A stretch of DNA of 64,000 bases from Terrimonas ferruginea DSM 30193 (GCF_000425585.1 NZ_KE384398.1:1-64000); one strand, 5' to 3'; positions 54,635 to 63,966 are shown, counted from the stretch's first letter. Made by a program: numbers and translations. The notes: generated by a model not told the origin, from the letters alone.

Positions 54635-56731
54635 ATGAAAAAGATATCATTTCTTCTTTTATTCAGTATGGCAACACTTGCTGCTTTTGCCCAAAAACCG
54701 TCCAAAGAACAAATGGAAGCGGATAAAAAAAGGATGGCCGAGGCGATGAAAAAACTGAATGAAACAACTTCGAAAATGAGTCCTGAGGCCAAAAGAATGT
54801 ATGATAGTATGATGAATGCGATGGGGGCGGGAAAAGCAATGAATGCTGCCATCAACCAGGTAAACAACAACCAATCAACCCAAGCCAATAAGGTGACAAC
54901 CGGCGCTGTTGCTGCCAGCAATACCAAAACCATTGCCGCCACACCTTCCAATGCAACGATCAGTACATTTATCAGCAATACAGGCACCGCCACCTCTGCC
55001 GCTGTGTTGCCTGCCGCAAAAAATAAAGCCTCCGATATCTATAAAGACCTGAAAGAGAAAGGAGCAACGACCGCTGAAATGGGTAACGCTGCTACAGCGT
55101 TGTGGGTAGGCGGTCGTACCCAGATTGCATTGAGTTTAATGGCACAGGTTTGTAAAGAGGATGCCACTAACACCGACAACCTGAATAACTATGCTTCGAT
55201 GCTCACAATGATGGGAGCACCTGAAATGGCAATCCCTATTCTGAACAACCTCAATAACCGGTTTAAAAACAACAGCACCATTCTCAATAATCTTGGCCAG
55301 GCCTGGTTTGCTGCAGGCGATGTGGACAAAGCCCAAAAATATTTAGACACCACTCTTGCACTTGCGGCATCACATCCGCAGGCCAACCAGACAATGTGTT
55401 TGATTGCCAAAGGCAGGGGCAACAAAACTGCCGCCGCCGCTGCGGCCAAAGCCGCTTTCAAACAGGGGTACAGCGGTACAAGGGCAGATCTGTTGAAAAG
55501 CCTGGGCTACCCCCCCGGCACTGGTGATTACAACAATTTTCCACCTGCCAATAAAAGCGACGATTTGCTTAACCTTGGGGGCTTCGCTATGCCCGCCTTT
55601 CCAAAATCAGTAGCAGAATGTAAGGCGCTGGACCGGGTATGGAAACAATTCAGGGCAGACATTGATCAACGTCTAAAACCATTACAAAAAGCCGTCGAGG
55701 AGTCCAATAAACAAACGCTGCATCAATTAGAACAACAGCAAAAGCAATTTATGGACGCCCTGAACAAGACCAAAGCAAACCCCGGTTCGGTAAGCGCGGG
55801 TGAAGCAATGAAAATGGTGAGAGCACCCCTGTATGCAGATAAAATGAATGCAAGAGAAAATATAGTGCTGAAAAACCTGCAACAAAAAAAACAGGCTGCG
55901 GCCCAAAGCATCAGGGATTATTTAACTGGGGAAGGCGGTACTTTAAAGAAAAAGTATGACGATGCAATGGTTGTCATCAACAAGAAAATGAGCGACGTGG
56001 GCGAAGGCGGAAGTACGACATTGGAAATGATCTGCCGGGAATCGGTAAAAGCATCGGATGCATTTTTAAAGCCCTACAATACCAAATTAGAAGGATTGTA
56101 CAATGATTACCTTGCTGCTGAGAAGCAACTGCTCAATGAAATAGCCTACTCCTCGCTTTATAACACTTATCCCGAGCTGCTGCCGGGCATCTATGCAGGA
56201 TTGCAGGCGCAATGGCTGAAAGACCTGAGTTTAATTCAAAACGGATTCAACTTTGCCAGCATAACAAAATATGATTGTGCCGATGAGGCAGCAGGTAAAG
56301 GCGGCCGGCTGACGGAATTCAAAAATCCCGGTTGTACCATCAACAGTGAATTCGGCAGTGCAAAACTCGGCTTTACCATGACGCTTACCTGCAGCGGACT
56401 GACTACCACGGTTAATGTCGGGGTGATCGGCGGCACTTTAAACCAGGATCTGGACCACGCAGGGTTTGGCGATTCCTTTAAAAATTGTACAGTCAGTGTA
56501 GGTCCTAAAGTAAGTGCCGGGGGCAAGCTGGGGCCATTGCAAGCCAGTGTAAGCGCTGGCGTGGGCGCAGATATTGAAATAGACAGAACTGGTGTTACCG
56601 ATGTGGTGCTCGTAGGCGGTGTGGAAGCGGCGGCAGGCGCAGGCGCCATTGGCGCAAGTGCCGGTGTGGAAGGCAGAATGAGCCTTAACAGCGGTGCGGC
56701 CTCCGTAAATGGCACCGGCATTTTCAAATAA
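54635..56731 (+). CDS. Secreted TPR protein with Gly/Ala-rich C-terminus
   Basis: 698 residues from the ATG giving MKKISFLLLFSMATLAAFAQ, a signal peptide (an ATG two codons earlier also exists). A charged helical segment (22-50), a Thr/Ala-rich linker, then TPR pairs at about 165-260 (NNYASMLTMMGAPEMAIPIL, NNLGQAWFAAGDVDKAQKYL). A coiled-coil region spans about 330-500. The C-terminus (about 580-698) is a repetitive Gly/Ala/Val stretch (KVSAGGKLGPLQASVSAGVG, GGVEAAAGAGAIGASAGVEG) that alternates as in small beta-barrels or amphipathic sheets. No known family. It is the middle gene of the three-gene set. Confidence 0.6.
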   Translation: MKKISFLLLFSMATLAAFAQKPSKEQMEADKKRMAEAMKKLNETTSKMSPEAKRMYDSMMNAMGAGKAMNAAINQVNNNQSTQANKVTTGAVAASNTKTIAATPSNATISTFISNTGTATSAAVLPAAKNKASDIYKDLKEKGATTAEMGNAATALWVGGRTQIALSLMAQVCKEDATNTDNLNNYASMLTMMGAPEMAIPILNNLNNRFKNNSTILNNLGQAWFAAGDVDKAQKYLDTTLALAASHPQANQTMCLIAKGRGNKTAAAAAAKAAFKQGYSGTRADLLKSLGYPPGTGDYNNFPPANKSDDLLNLGGFAMPAFPKSVAECKALDRVWKQFRADIDQRLKPLQKAVEESNKQTLHQLEQQQKQFMDALNKTKANPGSVSAGEAMKMVRAPLYADKMNARENIVLKNLQQKKQAAAQSIRDYLTGEGGTLKKKYDDAMVVINKKMSDVGEGGSTTLEMICRESVKASDAFLKPYNTKLEGLYNDYLAAEKQLLNEIAYSSLYNTYPELLPGIYAGLQAQWLKDLSLIQNGFNFASITKYDCADEAAGKGGRLTEFKNPGCTINSEFGSAKLGFTMTLTCSGLTTTVNVGVIGGTLNQDLDHAGFGDSFKNCTVSVGPKVSAGGKLGPLQASVSAGVGADIEIDRTGVTDVVLVGGVEAAAGAGAIGASAGVEGRMSLNSGAASVNGTGIFK

Positions 56732-56770
56732 TTATTCCTGTTTTTTAGTAGTTAAATAGTACACCACACC

Positions 56771-58063
56771 ATGAAAAAGTTTGTTATCCTTTCAGCAGTT
56801 GTGTTCGCAAATACGGTTATTTTTTCCCAGGCAATAAAAAAAATAACCAACCCGCCTGCGCCCTGCAATGGAAGTGCTGATGATGTGGCCGGAATTTATA
56901 CAGACCATAACAATACGAAATATGGATTCGCTTTAAAAGGCACATCCGCCGAAAAATCGGTGATGATGAAAAACCTCATCGCCATTGAAAAGCTGGAAGA
57001 AGCCAGCCGTACCAATTTTAAATTGACAGGCTGTGCCGCCCGGGTAAGTTTTAGCACGACCGGCAGTAGTAATTATGGTAAAAATATTTACACCAGGTAT
57101 GTTTACCAGCTGGGCGTTTATCCATTCGTTTGCCATGTAACGGAGCATGCAGTCAAAATAGTAGATGAATACAGAACAGTTTTCAGGGTAGAGATGAACC
57201 CCTACCTTCCAACGGGTGCCAAAGCTGGTGGTACCGGAGAGTTTTATATAAAATACGGTAACCCGGTTTACGACATTTCCATAGAAGCAAAAGCGGGTCC
57301 CGATTTTGAAAAAGAAAAAAAATCCAATCCCAGTCGCGTATCGCAATATATTTCAGAAGCCCTGCTGCTCGGCAGCCGCTCTGATGCTTATAAAAATTTT
57401 CATGATGATTTTCTGAAACTCAACAACGGCAATGGCTATGTTGAACATTGGGAAATGGGTGGCCGGTATGATAAACATGGCCCTGATTCGTACCAATGGA
57501 TAGATCGCCGCTATTTTATCACCCGGTCCGGTGTGCCACTAGTGATTCCCGTAAGTCGTAAACAATACCTGCAGGACATGCTGGAATATTTTGAAATAGA
57601 GAAGGCCAATTTTGAATATGCCATTGCAGAAAAAATTAAAAACATAGGTAATAATACGTCCGAATCTGCAAAAAGAACACTGGCAGCTTTGGAGGCCGAC
57701 AAACTTGCTTACCCCAAAATCTATGAAGCCAAAAAAGCAAAAGTGAATGAACTACTGACCAAACAAAAACCCGAATGGCTGCAAAAGCCGGCAGTAGTCG
57801 ATAACAACAATTGGCTGAAAGATGCCAACACCAGGTTGGAGGCTTTGGGGAAATTTTACGAAGCAGAAGGAGAAAAAACATCGGCGCTGTATGTTTTAAA
57901 CCCGGCCTATTTTACGGCCAATAACGGTCAGCCCGCAAAACCGCTGTTGACAGAAGTACAGTTCCGTTACGAGATCGGCAAGGATAGAGGACACTCAACA
58001 AGGCTCTTTACCAACTGGGAACAGCATTTTGATATGGATGCATTGCGGAAAATGATACAGTAA
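56771..58063 (+). CDS. Secreted protein of unknown function
   Basis: 430 residues with a signal peptide (ILSAVVFANTVIFSQ). Residues 30-190 are beta-rich with two Cys (PPAPCNG, LTGCAAR) that could pair. Residues about 270-350 are helical and Lys/Glu-rich (KKAKVNELLTKQKPEWLQ). No family or active site is recognised. It is the third gene of the set beginning at 53264; the three products are all exported and probably act together outside the inner membrane. Confidence 0.6.
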   Translation: MKKFVILSAVVFANTVIFSQAIKKITNPPAPCNGSADDVAGIYTDHNNTKYGFALKGTSAEKSVMMKNLIAIEKLEEASRTNFKLTGCAARVSFSTTGSSNYGKNIYTRYVYQLGVYPFVCHVTEHAVKIVDEYRTVFRVEMNPYLPTGAKAGGTGEFYIKYGNPVYDISIEAKAGPDFEKEKKSNPSRVSQYISEALLLGSRSDAYKNFHDDFLKLNNGNGYVEHWEMGGRYDKHGPDSYQWIDRRYFITRSGVPLVIPVSRKQYLQDMLEYFEIEKANFEYAIAEKIKNIGNNTSESAKRTLAALEADKLAYPKIYEAKKAKVNELLTKQKPEWLQKPAVVDNNNWLKDANTRLEALGKFYEAEGEKTSALYVLNPAYFTANNGQPAKPLLTEVQFRYEIGKDRGHSTRLFTNWEQHFDMDALRKMIQ

Positions 58064-58071
58064 TTATCCAA

Positions 58072-58120
58072 AATCATCTTTTTTAATGATATCGTTGATT
58101 AAGCCGGGCACTTAGTTTTA
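58072..58120 (+). promoter_or_regulatory. Promoter with AATCAT-CTTTTTTA element
   Basis: AATCATCTTTTTTAATGAT (58072-58090) forms an inverted ATCAT/ATGAT pair around the T-run. TAGTTTTA (58113-58120) is the -7 box, identical to that at 43621. The A after the T-run lies 28 bases upstream of the box, against 27 at the other two loci. It serves the LamG gene. Confidence 0.5.
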
Positions 58121-58233
58121 CGGTACCCATTAAACTTCTTATTACAAAAAAACCTCAGCGGGTAAATCAGCAAAACATCCTGATTTGGGAAATTGATGCG
58201 ATGCCTTCAACCCAATCAGTCAATTCCTCGATT

Positions 58234-60582
58234 ATGAAAAAACAGCTTTTATTCCCCTTTTTTATTGTAATGACACTGGGGTTTATTGGTAGTTGCCACC
58301 CGGCTGCCGCCCAAACGCTTGTAGCCAGTTATCCGCTCAATGGCAATGCCAACGATGTAAGTGGTAATGGACTGAACGGCGTTATCAATGGCACGCTTAC
58401 ACCTGTTGCCGACAGGTATGGCATTGCCAACAGTGCCATGAGCTTTCCGGGGAACGGTTATATCAGCATTGCTGACAACGCTTTGCTTCGGCCGGGTAGC
58501 ATCTCTATTTCCTGTTGGGCAAAAGTTGGAGCGACCAATCTTTTAAATTCTTTTGTCGATAAGGCCATTGGTAGCTGCATCAATGACTCCTGGCAATTTG
58601 GAACAATTAATAATAATTTCAATGGTTATGTTTCCAACTCCTTTTCCTGTGGCGACTTTGTCTTTCTTTCGACACCTCAGAATTTTGATGACTGGAAATT
58701 TATTGTTTATACAATAGACGCTGTGAACCACAGTATGTCGCTTTATGCAGATGGCTTGCAGGTCGCTACGGGCAGCTATGCAGGTCCGATACAATATGAC
58801 AATACGCCTGTTTTAATAGGTGCAGCTTATGAAAATGGCAACATCGCCTTTCTGCTCTCCGGCGGAAGTCTTGATGAGGTAAAAATTTATGACGGAGTAT
58901 TGTCGCCGGCGCAGATAGCCACCCAATACTTTAACGAAGTAGCCACCAATAAGCCTGGTAGCGGCAATGCCATTACCGTCGATGGTGTGGACGATTATGT
59001 GCAACTGCCTCCGGTACTAAATGGCGCTACGCAATTTAGCATCGACTTCTGGATCAAAACAACAGAGAACAGAATCAGCAGCACCTACTGGCAAAAACCA
59101 ACCATACTGGGCAATGCGAACAGCGCCACTTCGGATGGCGATTTTGGAATTACGACCAACGGTGGCATGATCGGTGTATGGCATGGCCTCTGCTGTGGCG
59201 ACCTGGAACTGCAAACAACGAAAGTAATCAATGACAATACCTGGCATCATGTGGCGGTAGTAAACGATGGCAATAATCTTGTCCTGTATGTAGATGGCAT
59301 CCAGCAGCCGGGAACTATACCTACCAATGGCGGGGCCATACAAAACGGCGACCGGCCCTGGCGGCTGGGGATGAACAACTCCTGTTGCTCAGGTGGCTCA
59401 CCGCACCAGGGCACTTTGGATGAAATCCGTTTTTGGAATGCAGCACTCACCCAAAGCCAGATCCGCGACAGGATGTGCAAAAAAATCACCAACACAGATA
59501 TACTTTTCAATGATTTGTCAGCTTACTACAACTTTGATGAAACGTTGGGCACCTCCGTTTTTGACAAAAGTGGCAATTCACAATATGGTGTACTCATCAA
59601 CGGCTCATCGAGGATAACAAGCGGTGCTCCTGTTGGCAATGCGTCGGAACACGATTATGTAAATGCGGTGAAAACGGCAACCATTGCTCATGCCAACGGT
59701 GAAAGTTTTACGGTAACTTCTTCAGCAGGCAATCCGGATGGAATACAAGTATACAGGGTAGATGAACAGCCGAATACCCTAAATGGTGTCGGTAGCATTG
59801 GTACAATAAATAAATACTTCGGTGTCTTCCAGGCAGGCGGCACCTCGCCGCAATACACGGCCGTATACAACTACACCGGCAACACCGATGTAAATGTGGG
59901 TAATGAAAATGCACTGGCGCTATTTAAACGGAACGACAACTCGGTCACTACCTGGACAGATGGTGGCGCTGCTTTGGATATGACCGGTAATACTCTAACG
60001 CTTACCGGGCAAAGTACCGAATATATACTAGGGCGTACAACAGGTACACTGCCGCTTCGCCTGCTCTCCTTCTCTGCCGTCAAGCAAAACGAAAAAGTGT
60101 TGCTGCAATGGCAAACAGCCGATGAAATAAATACATCGCATTTTGAAACAGAGCACAGCAATGATGGTGTTATTTTCAGAAAAATCGGTATCGTCCATGC
60201 TGCTGATAACAGCGGCACGCATTATTACAGCTTTACCGACCATGCACCTGCGCAAGGTGTTAACTATTACCGCCTGAAACAAGTAGACAAAGATGCGCGG
60301 TATACTTACAGTCCTATTGCGACAGTCGCATTTGAAAAAGAAGTGGCGGTGTTAACCGTTTTTCCCAACCCGGCAGGTAATACCATCACCATAAAGTACA
60401 CGGGTAACCAGCAAAAAATACAGCTTACCGTGTTCGATCTTGCCGGCAGGCAGGTAATGTCTAAAGAACTGAAAGATCAAAGCATCTGGCAGGCCGATGT
60501 ATCGGGTCTTGCTAAAGGAACTTATACTATACAGGTTAATGATGGGGTGAAGGAATGGTTTGGGAGGTTTATGAAGTTGTGA
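58234..60582 (+). CDS. T9SS-exported protein with two LamG domains
   Basis: 782 residues from the ATG giving MKKQLLFPFFIVMTLGFIGS, the signal peptide; the frame opens 33 bases earlier. Two LamG/concanavalin-like domains lie at about 30-230 (SYPLNGNANDVSGNGLNGVI, DEVKIYDGVLSPAQI) and 245-425 (DGVDDYVQLPPVLNGATQFS, DEIRFWNAALTQSQIRDRMC). A linker region and a fibronectin-like segment (ALPLRLLSFSAV-type) lead to a T9SS type A sorting domain at about 710-782 (VFPNPAGNTITIKY, AKGTYTIQVNDGVKEWFGRF). It is exported to the cell surface and may bind carbohydrate. A decayed copy of its last 700 bases lies at 62524-63203. Confidence 0.85.
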   Translation: MKKQLLFPFFIVMTLGFIGSCHPAAAQTLVASYPLNGNANDVSGNGLNGVINGTLTPVADRYGIANSAMSFPGNGYISIADNALLRPGSISISCWAKVGATNLLNSFVDKAIGSCINDSWQFGTINNNFNGYVSNSFSCGDFVFLSTPQNFDDWKFIVYTIDAVNHSMSLYADGLQVATGSYAGPIQYDNTPVLIGAAYENGNIAFLLSGGSLDEVKIYDGVLSPAQIATQYFNEVATNKPGSGNAITVDGVDDYVQLPPVLNGATQFSIDFWIKTTENRISSTYWQKPTILGNANSATSDGDFGITTNGGMIGVWHGLCCGDLELQTTKVINDNTWHHVAVVNDGNNLVLYVDGIQQPGTIPTNGGAIQNGDRPWRLGMNNSCCSGGSPHQGTLDEIRFWNAALTQSQIRDRMCKKITNTDILFNDLSAYYNFDETLGTSVFDKSGNSQYGVLINGSSRITSGAPVGNASEHDYVNAVKTATIAHANGESFTVTSSAGNPDGIQVYRVDEQPNTLNGVGSIGTINKYFGVFQAGGTSPQYTAVYNYTGNTDVNVGNENALALFKRNDNSVTTWTDGGAALDMTGNTLTLTGQSTEYILGRTTGTLPLRLLSFSAVKQNEKVLLQWQTADEINTSHFETEHSNDGVIFRKIGIVHAADNSGTHYYSFTDHAPAQGVNYYRLKQVDKDARYTYSPIATVAFEKEVAVLTVFPNPAGNTITIKYTGNQQKIQLTVFDLAGRQVMSKELKDQSIWQADVSGLAKGTYTIQVNDGVKEWFGRFMKL

Positions 60583-60610
60583 GTGGGTTGATAGAAGCAC
60601 AAGACATTAA

Positions 60611-60641
60611 CAAAGCCCTTCAACACTGTTGAAGGGCTTTG
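60611..60641 (+). terminator. Hairpin terminator of the LamG gene
   Basis: CAAAGCCCTTCAAC, loop ACT, GTTGAAGGGCTTTG: a perfect 14-base-pair stem 28 bases past the stop. It belongs to the same AAAGCCCTTCA family as the hairpins at 44271 and 63218. The tail is only weakly T-rich. Confidence 0.75.
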
Positions 60642-60773
60642 TATTGGGAACCGGCTCAATAGGAATCACGCATCCGGCAATGACCTTTTGAACAAAACAA
60701 CTTCGGACGTTTCAACAAAGCCACCAGCGTCGCGGCTGTCTATTTTTGTTTCAACAAATAAAAATAAACAGCA

Positions 60774-61766
60774 ATGACACAGAACAATTATCAGGGAGCC
60801 TTACAACAATCAACCGGCTCCGGCTTTAATGCAAAATCAACCACCAGCGATGTAATCAAAGGCGTCGATCTTACAGGTAAGATCGCCATTGTAACCGGTG
60901 GCAATACGGGTATAGGCCTGGAAACAACGAGAACACTGGCAGCAGCAGGCGCAACAGTAATAGTACCTGCAAGGGATATTGAAAAGGCCCGGAAAAACCT
61001 GGAGAACATCAACAATGTAGAAATCATGTCAATGGACCTGCTCGATCCGGCATCCATTGATGCATTTGCCAACAGTTTTATGGCGTCCGGCCGGCCGCTG
61101 CATTTGCTCATCAATAATGCAGGTATCATGTGGGTACCCCTTCGCCGCGACCAGCGTGGTATCGAATCACAACTGGCGACCAACTACCTGGCACAATTTC
61201 AACTTACGGCCAGATTATGGCCTGCCCTTAAAAAAGCGGGTGGCGCCAGGGTTATCAATGTGTCTTCGCAGGGACATCAATTTTCGCCTTTTAATTTCGA
61301 AGACCCCAATTTTCTGCACCGTGCATACGAAACATTGGCAGCTTACGGCCAGTCAAAAACAGCGGTTAATCTTTTTTCAATGGAACTTGACAACCGTGCA
61401 CGCGACTACAACGTAAGAGTTTATGCCGTACATCCCGGCTCTATCGGCGGAACGGAGCTCGGCAGAGAAGCACCATTAGAGCTGTTTCAGCAAATGGGGT
61501 TCGTGGACGCGGACGGCAATATGCTGCCGGAAGTAGCCGCAGCGCTTAAAACAATTCCGCAAGGTGCTGCCACAACAGTCTGGTGCGCTACCTCTCCTTT
61601 GTTAAATACTATTGGTGGTGTATACTGTGAGGATGCGGACATCGCCTCGCCAAATACAAATGTGTCCGAAGGAAAAGGCGTAAATCCGTATTCGCTGGAT
61701 GAAGCCAGTGCAAAACAACTGTGGACGCTTAGCGAAGAAATGACGGGAACAACATTCACCCTGTAA
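60774..61766 (+). CDS. Short-chain dehydrogenase/reductase (retinol dehydrogenase-like)
   Basis: 330 residues, cytoplasmic. The NAD(P) loop TGGNTGIG is at 41-48, NNAG follows the fourth strand, INVSSQGH contains the catalytic Ser, and YGQSK holds Tyr191 and Lys195. The extended C-terminus and HPGSIGGTEL after the active site match the retinol dehydrogenase/WW-oxidoreductase-like subgroup. It oxidises or reduces an alcohol or carbonyl with NAD(P)(H); the substrate is unknown. TATTTTTG lies about 30 bases upstream as a possible -7 box. The next gene, another SDR, starts 28 bases downstream, so the two form an operon. Confidence 0.88.
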   Translation: MTQNNYQGALQQSTGSGFNAKSTTSDVIKGVDLTGKIAIVTGGNTGIGLETTRTLAAAGATVIVPARDIEKARKNLENINNVEIMSMDLLDPASIDAFANSFMASGRPLHLLINNAGIMWVPLRRDQRGIESQLATNYLAQFQLTARLWPALKKAGGARVINVSSQGHQFSPFNFEDPNFLHRAYETLAAYGQSKTAVNLFSMELDNRARDYNVRVYAVHPGSIGGTELGREAPLELFQQMGFVDADGNMLPEVAAALKTIPQGAATTVWCATSPLLNTIGGVYCEDADIASPNTNVSEGKGVNPYSLDEASAKQLWTLSEEMTGTTFTL

Positions 61767-61794
61767 TACTCCATAACCAATAAAATAAATAACC

Positions 61795-62523
61795 ATGCAA
61801 ACGCTCAAAAATAAAATTGCCGTAATAACCGGCGGCAACAGCGGTATCGGCTATGCTGCAGCGAAAAGGCTCAAAGCTCACGGGGCAAATGTCATTATCA
61901 CGGGAAGGAGAAAAGAGGCCGTCGAAGCAGCCGTGGCTGAACTCGAGGTAACCGGCTTCGTAGCGGACCAAAGTAACTTAGCCGACATCGACAAACTTGT
62001 GCAGCAGGTTGCACAACAATTCGGTAAGGTCGATATCCTGTTAGTCAATGCCGGCATTACCCGGTTTTCAACAATAGAAAAAACAGCAGAAAGTGTATTT
62101 GATGAAATAATGAATGTCAACTTCAAGGGGGCTTATTTTACCCTGAGCCGGTTTATTCCGCTACTTGGTGAAGGTGCTTCCGTGATCATGCTATCTTCCA
62201 CATCGGCAACCATCTCTCCGCAAAGCGCTTCTGTATATGCAGCCAGCAAATCAGCCATCAATGCGACTGTAAAAATCGCCGCACTGGAGCTGGCATCCAG
62301 GAAAATACGTGTGAACGCGGTTAGCCCCGGCCCCGTTGCTACGGAAATCATGCATAAAATCGGCCTGGATGAGCACTTGGAAAACCAGTTAATACAAAGT
62401 ATTCCTGCCGGAAGAATGGGCAAAGCAGACGAAGTGGCCGGTATGATTCATTATCTCGCAAGTGAGGAGGCATCTTTCGTAACAGGTGCTAACTTCCTGG
62501 TAGACGGCGGGCAATCGATATAA
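61795..62523 (+). CDS. Short-chain dehydrogenase/reductase (classical)
   Basis: 242 residues, the usual length for classical SDRs. Cofactor loop TGGNSGIG near residues 13-20, VNAG after strand four, MLSSTSA with the catalytic Ser, and YAASK with Tyr148 and Lys152. SPGPVATEI and the C-terminal VTGANFLVDGGQS are family hallmarks. It is a cytoplasmic NAD(P)-dependent oxidoreductase of unknown substrate and is co-transcribed with the SDR gene upstream. Its stop codon coincides with the start of the decayed LamG copy, so the gene pair abuts a recombination junction. Confidence 0.9.
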   Translation: MQTLKNKIAVITGGNSGIGYAAAKRLKAHGANVIITGRRKEAVEAAVAELEVTGFVADQSNLADIDKLVQQVAQQFGKVDILLVNAGITRFSTIEKTAESVFDEIMNVNFKGAYFTLSRFIPLLGEGASVIMLSSTSATISPQSASVYAASKSAINATVKIAALELASRKIRVNAVSPGPVATEIMHKIGLDEHLENQLIQSIPAGRMGKADEVAGMIHYLASEEASFVTGANFLVDGGQSI

Positions 62524-63203
62524 CTATACCGGTGACCCGAATGTAAATGCGGGTAATGAAAATACACTTGCTTTATATACACGAAACGACAACCCGGTCA
62601 CCGCCTGGATAGATGGCTAGGCATCTTTAGCTATCAGCGCTAACAACCCTTACCGGGCAAGGCACCGAATACCACTTCATCTGTTTTGTTTTTCTTCCTT
62701 TAGCAAAATGAAAATGCGCTGCTGCCAGGGCAAACAGCGGATGAAATCAACACATCGCACTTTGAAATAGAGCACAGCATCGATGGTGTTTTTTTTTAGA
62801 AAAATCGGACTCATCCATGCGGCTGACAACAGCGGTACGCACTATTACAACTTTACCGACAATGCACCTGCGCAAGGCATAACCATTATCGCCTGAAACA
62901 GGTGGACAGCGATGCACGGTGCACTTACAGTCCCATCGCTAAAATCGTAATTGAAAAAAGAAGCAGCAGTATTAACCGTTTTATCCCAATCCGTCAGGTA
63001 ACACCATCACCATAAAACATACCGGTAAACAGCAAAAAATAAAACTTGTCCTGTTTGATCTTGCGGGCAGGCAGGTGATGGCCAAAGAACTGAAAGATCA
63101 AAGCATCTGGCAGGCAAATGTGTCGGGATTAGCAACAGGGACGTATACGATACGGGTTAATGATGGGGCGAAGGAATGGTTTGGGAGGTTTGTGAAGTTG
63201 TGA
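62524..63203 (+). pseudogene. Decayed copy of the LamG/T9SS gene's 3' end
   Basis: The region parallels 59869-60582 of the LamG gene almost end to end: CTATACCGG, GTAAATG.GGGTAATGAAAAT, ACTTTACCGAC, GGCAGGCAGGTGATGGCC and the terminal AAGTTGTGA are recognisable. It has in-frame stops (for example GATGGCTAG near 62619), a T-run insertion near 62790 and other shifts, and no start codon. The last 40 codons still read as an intact T9SS domain end (AKELKDQSIWQANVSGLATG, NDGAKEWFGRFVKL). It arose from duplication of the gene's 3' half and is not translated as a whole. Confidence 0.85.
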
Positions 63204-63217
63204 GTAGGTGTCCATTA

Positions 63218-63263
63218 CCAATAACAAAGCCCTTCAACGGAAGTTGGAGGGCTTTGTTATTGG
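63218..63263. terminator. Long hairpin after the decayed LamG copy
   Basis: A 21-base-pair stem with one G-U pair: the left arm 63218-63238 (CCAATAACAAAGCCCTTCAA then C), loop GGAA, right arm 63243-63263. It is the counterpart of the terminator at 60611 and was probably duplicated with the gene end. Confidence 0.75.
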
Positions 63264-63356
63264 CACCTATTCGAGCTACTATATATGCTTTTGAATTGTT
63301 AACTTCAACCCTCTTAAATGACCTTTCACAAACGAACAATTCAAATAACTATGATC

Positions 63357-63770
63357 ATGAATTTTAGAGGATCATTTTGCGATCCATTTAAACGGGACAC
63401 AATAGAACTTCGAGATATACAAAAGGATAAAATCATTGAACAATTTGAAAATATCCCCTGGACCGATTTATTGGGGAAAATGGAATTGGCCAAAGAAAGT
63501 GAAATTTTTTATTCCCCATCCCTTGAAATAGAGAACAAAGACAACAAACATGGACTTTCAATTTCAGCAGTTGGCCACCCAAACAAATATGAATTCTACA
63601 TTTTCTACAAGCGACCCAAAAAAATAAAAACATTTTTCGGTCTAAAGGAAAAAATTAATGAAAACTATACGTCGGACAAAACCGGACAGACTAAACAAGA
63701 TGTAATTGACTGTTTAGATGCTTTACTACGTAATGACACGGAATATTTGGCCAACAAAATTGGACAATAA
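63357..63770 (+). CDS. Hypothetical cytoplasmic protein, AT-rich
   Basis: 137 residues from the ATG giving MNFRGSFCDPFKRDTI; in-frame starts at 63318 and 63351 are alternatives. No family is recognised. It is rich in Lys, Glu and aromatic residues, with alternating strands in the middle (LSISAVGHPNKYEFYIFYKR) and a C-terminal helix (TKQDVIDCLDALLRNDTEYL). There is no signal peptide or membrane segment. Size, composition and solitary position resemble small immunity or orphan proteins, but nothing direct supports that. Base composition is more AT-rich than in the SDR genes. Confidence 0.5.
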   Translation: MNFRGSFCDPFKRDTIELRDIQKDKIIEQFENIPWTDLLGKMELAKESEIFYSPSLEIENKDNKHGLSISAVGHPNKYEFYIFYKRPKKIKTFFGLKEKINENYTSDKTGQTKQDVIDCLDALLRNDTEYLANKIGQ

Positions 63771-63843
63771 ATATACGTAAACACGGCGTGTACCACTAGC
63801 GTTTACAAATCCAGGGTTTAGTTCGATCAAGCGAAATGCTATC

Positions 63844-63966
63844 ATGGCGAAAAAAGCAATCCTCACCCTTAGAGTAGATAAATGGCTGGGACAATACCTT
63901 CTCAACTATAATATTACTTTTCATACTGCAAGACAATCAATTGACTTCAAAATTTCAAAAAAATGA
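63844..63966 (+). CDS. Very short ORF, possible gene fragment
   Basis: 40 residues starting MAKKAILTLRVDKWLGQYLL and ending KISKK. The Lys-rich ends and lack of any further conserved pattern give little to judge. It could be a small protein, the remnant of a larger gene or chance. It sits between the AT-rich hypothetical gene and the right window edge. Confidence 0.2.
   Translation: MAKKAILTLRVDKWLGQYLLNYNITFHTARQSIDFKISKK

Noticed and set aside
56236-56727. Minus-strand ORF rich in Pro/Thr/Ala opposite the Gly/Ala-rich end
   Set aside because: It is the antisense reading of a repetitive GC-rich coding stretch, which often leaves open frames.
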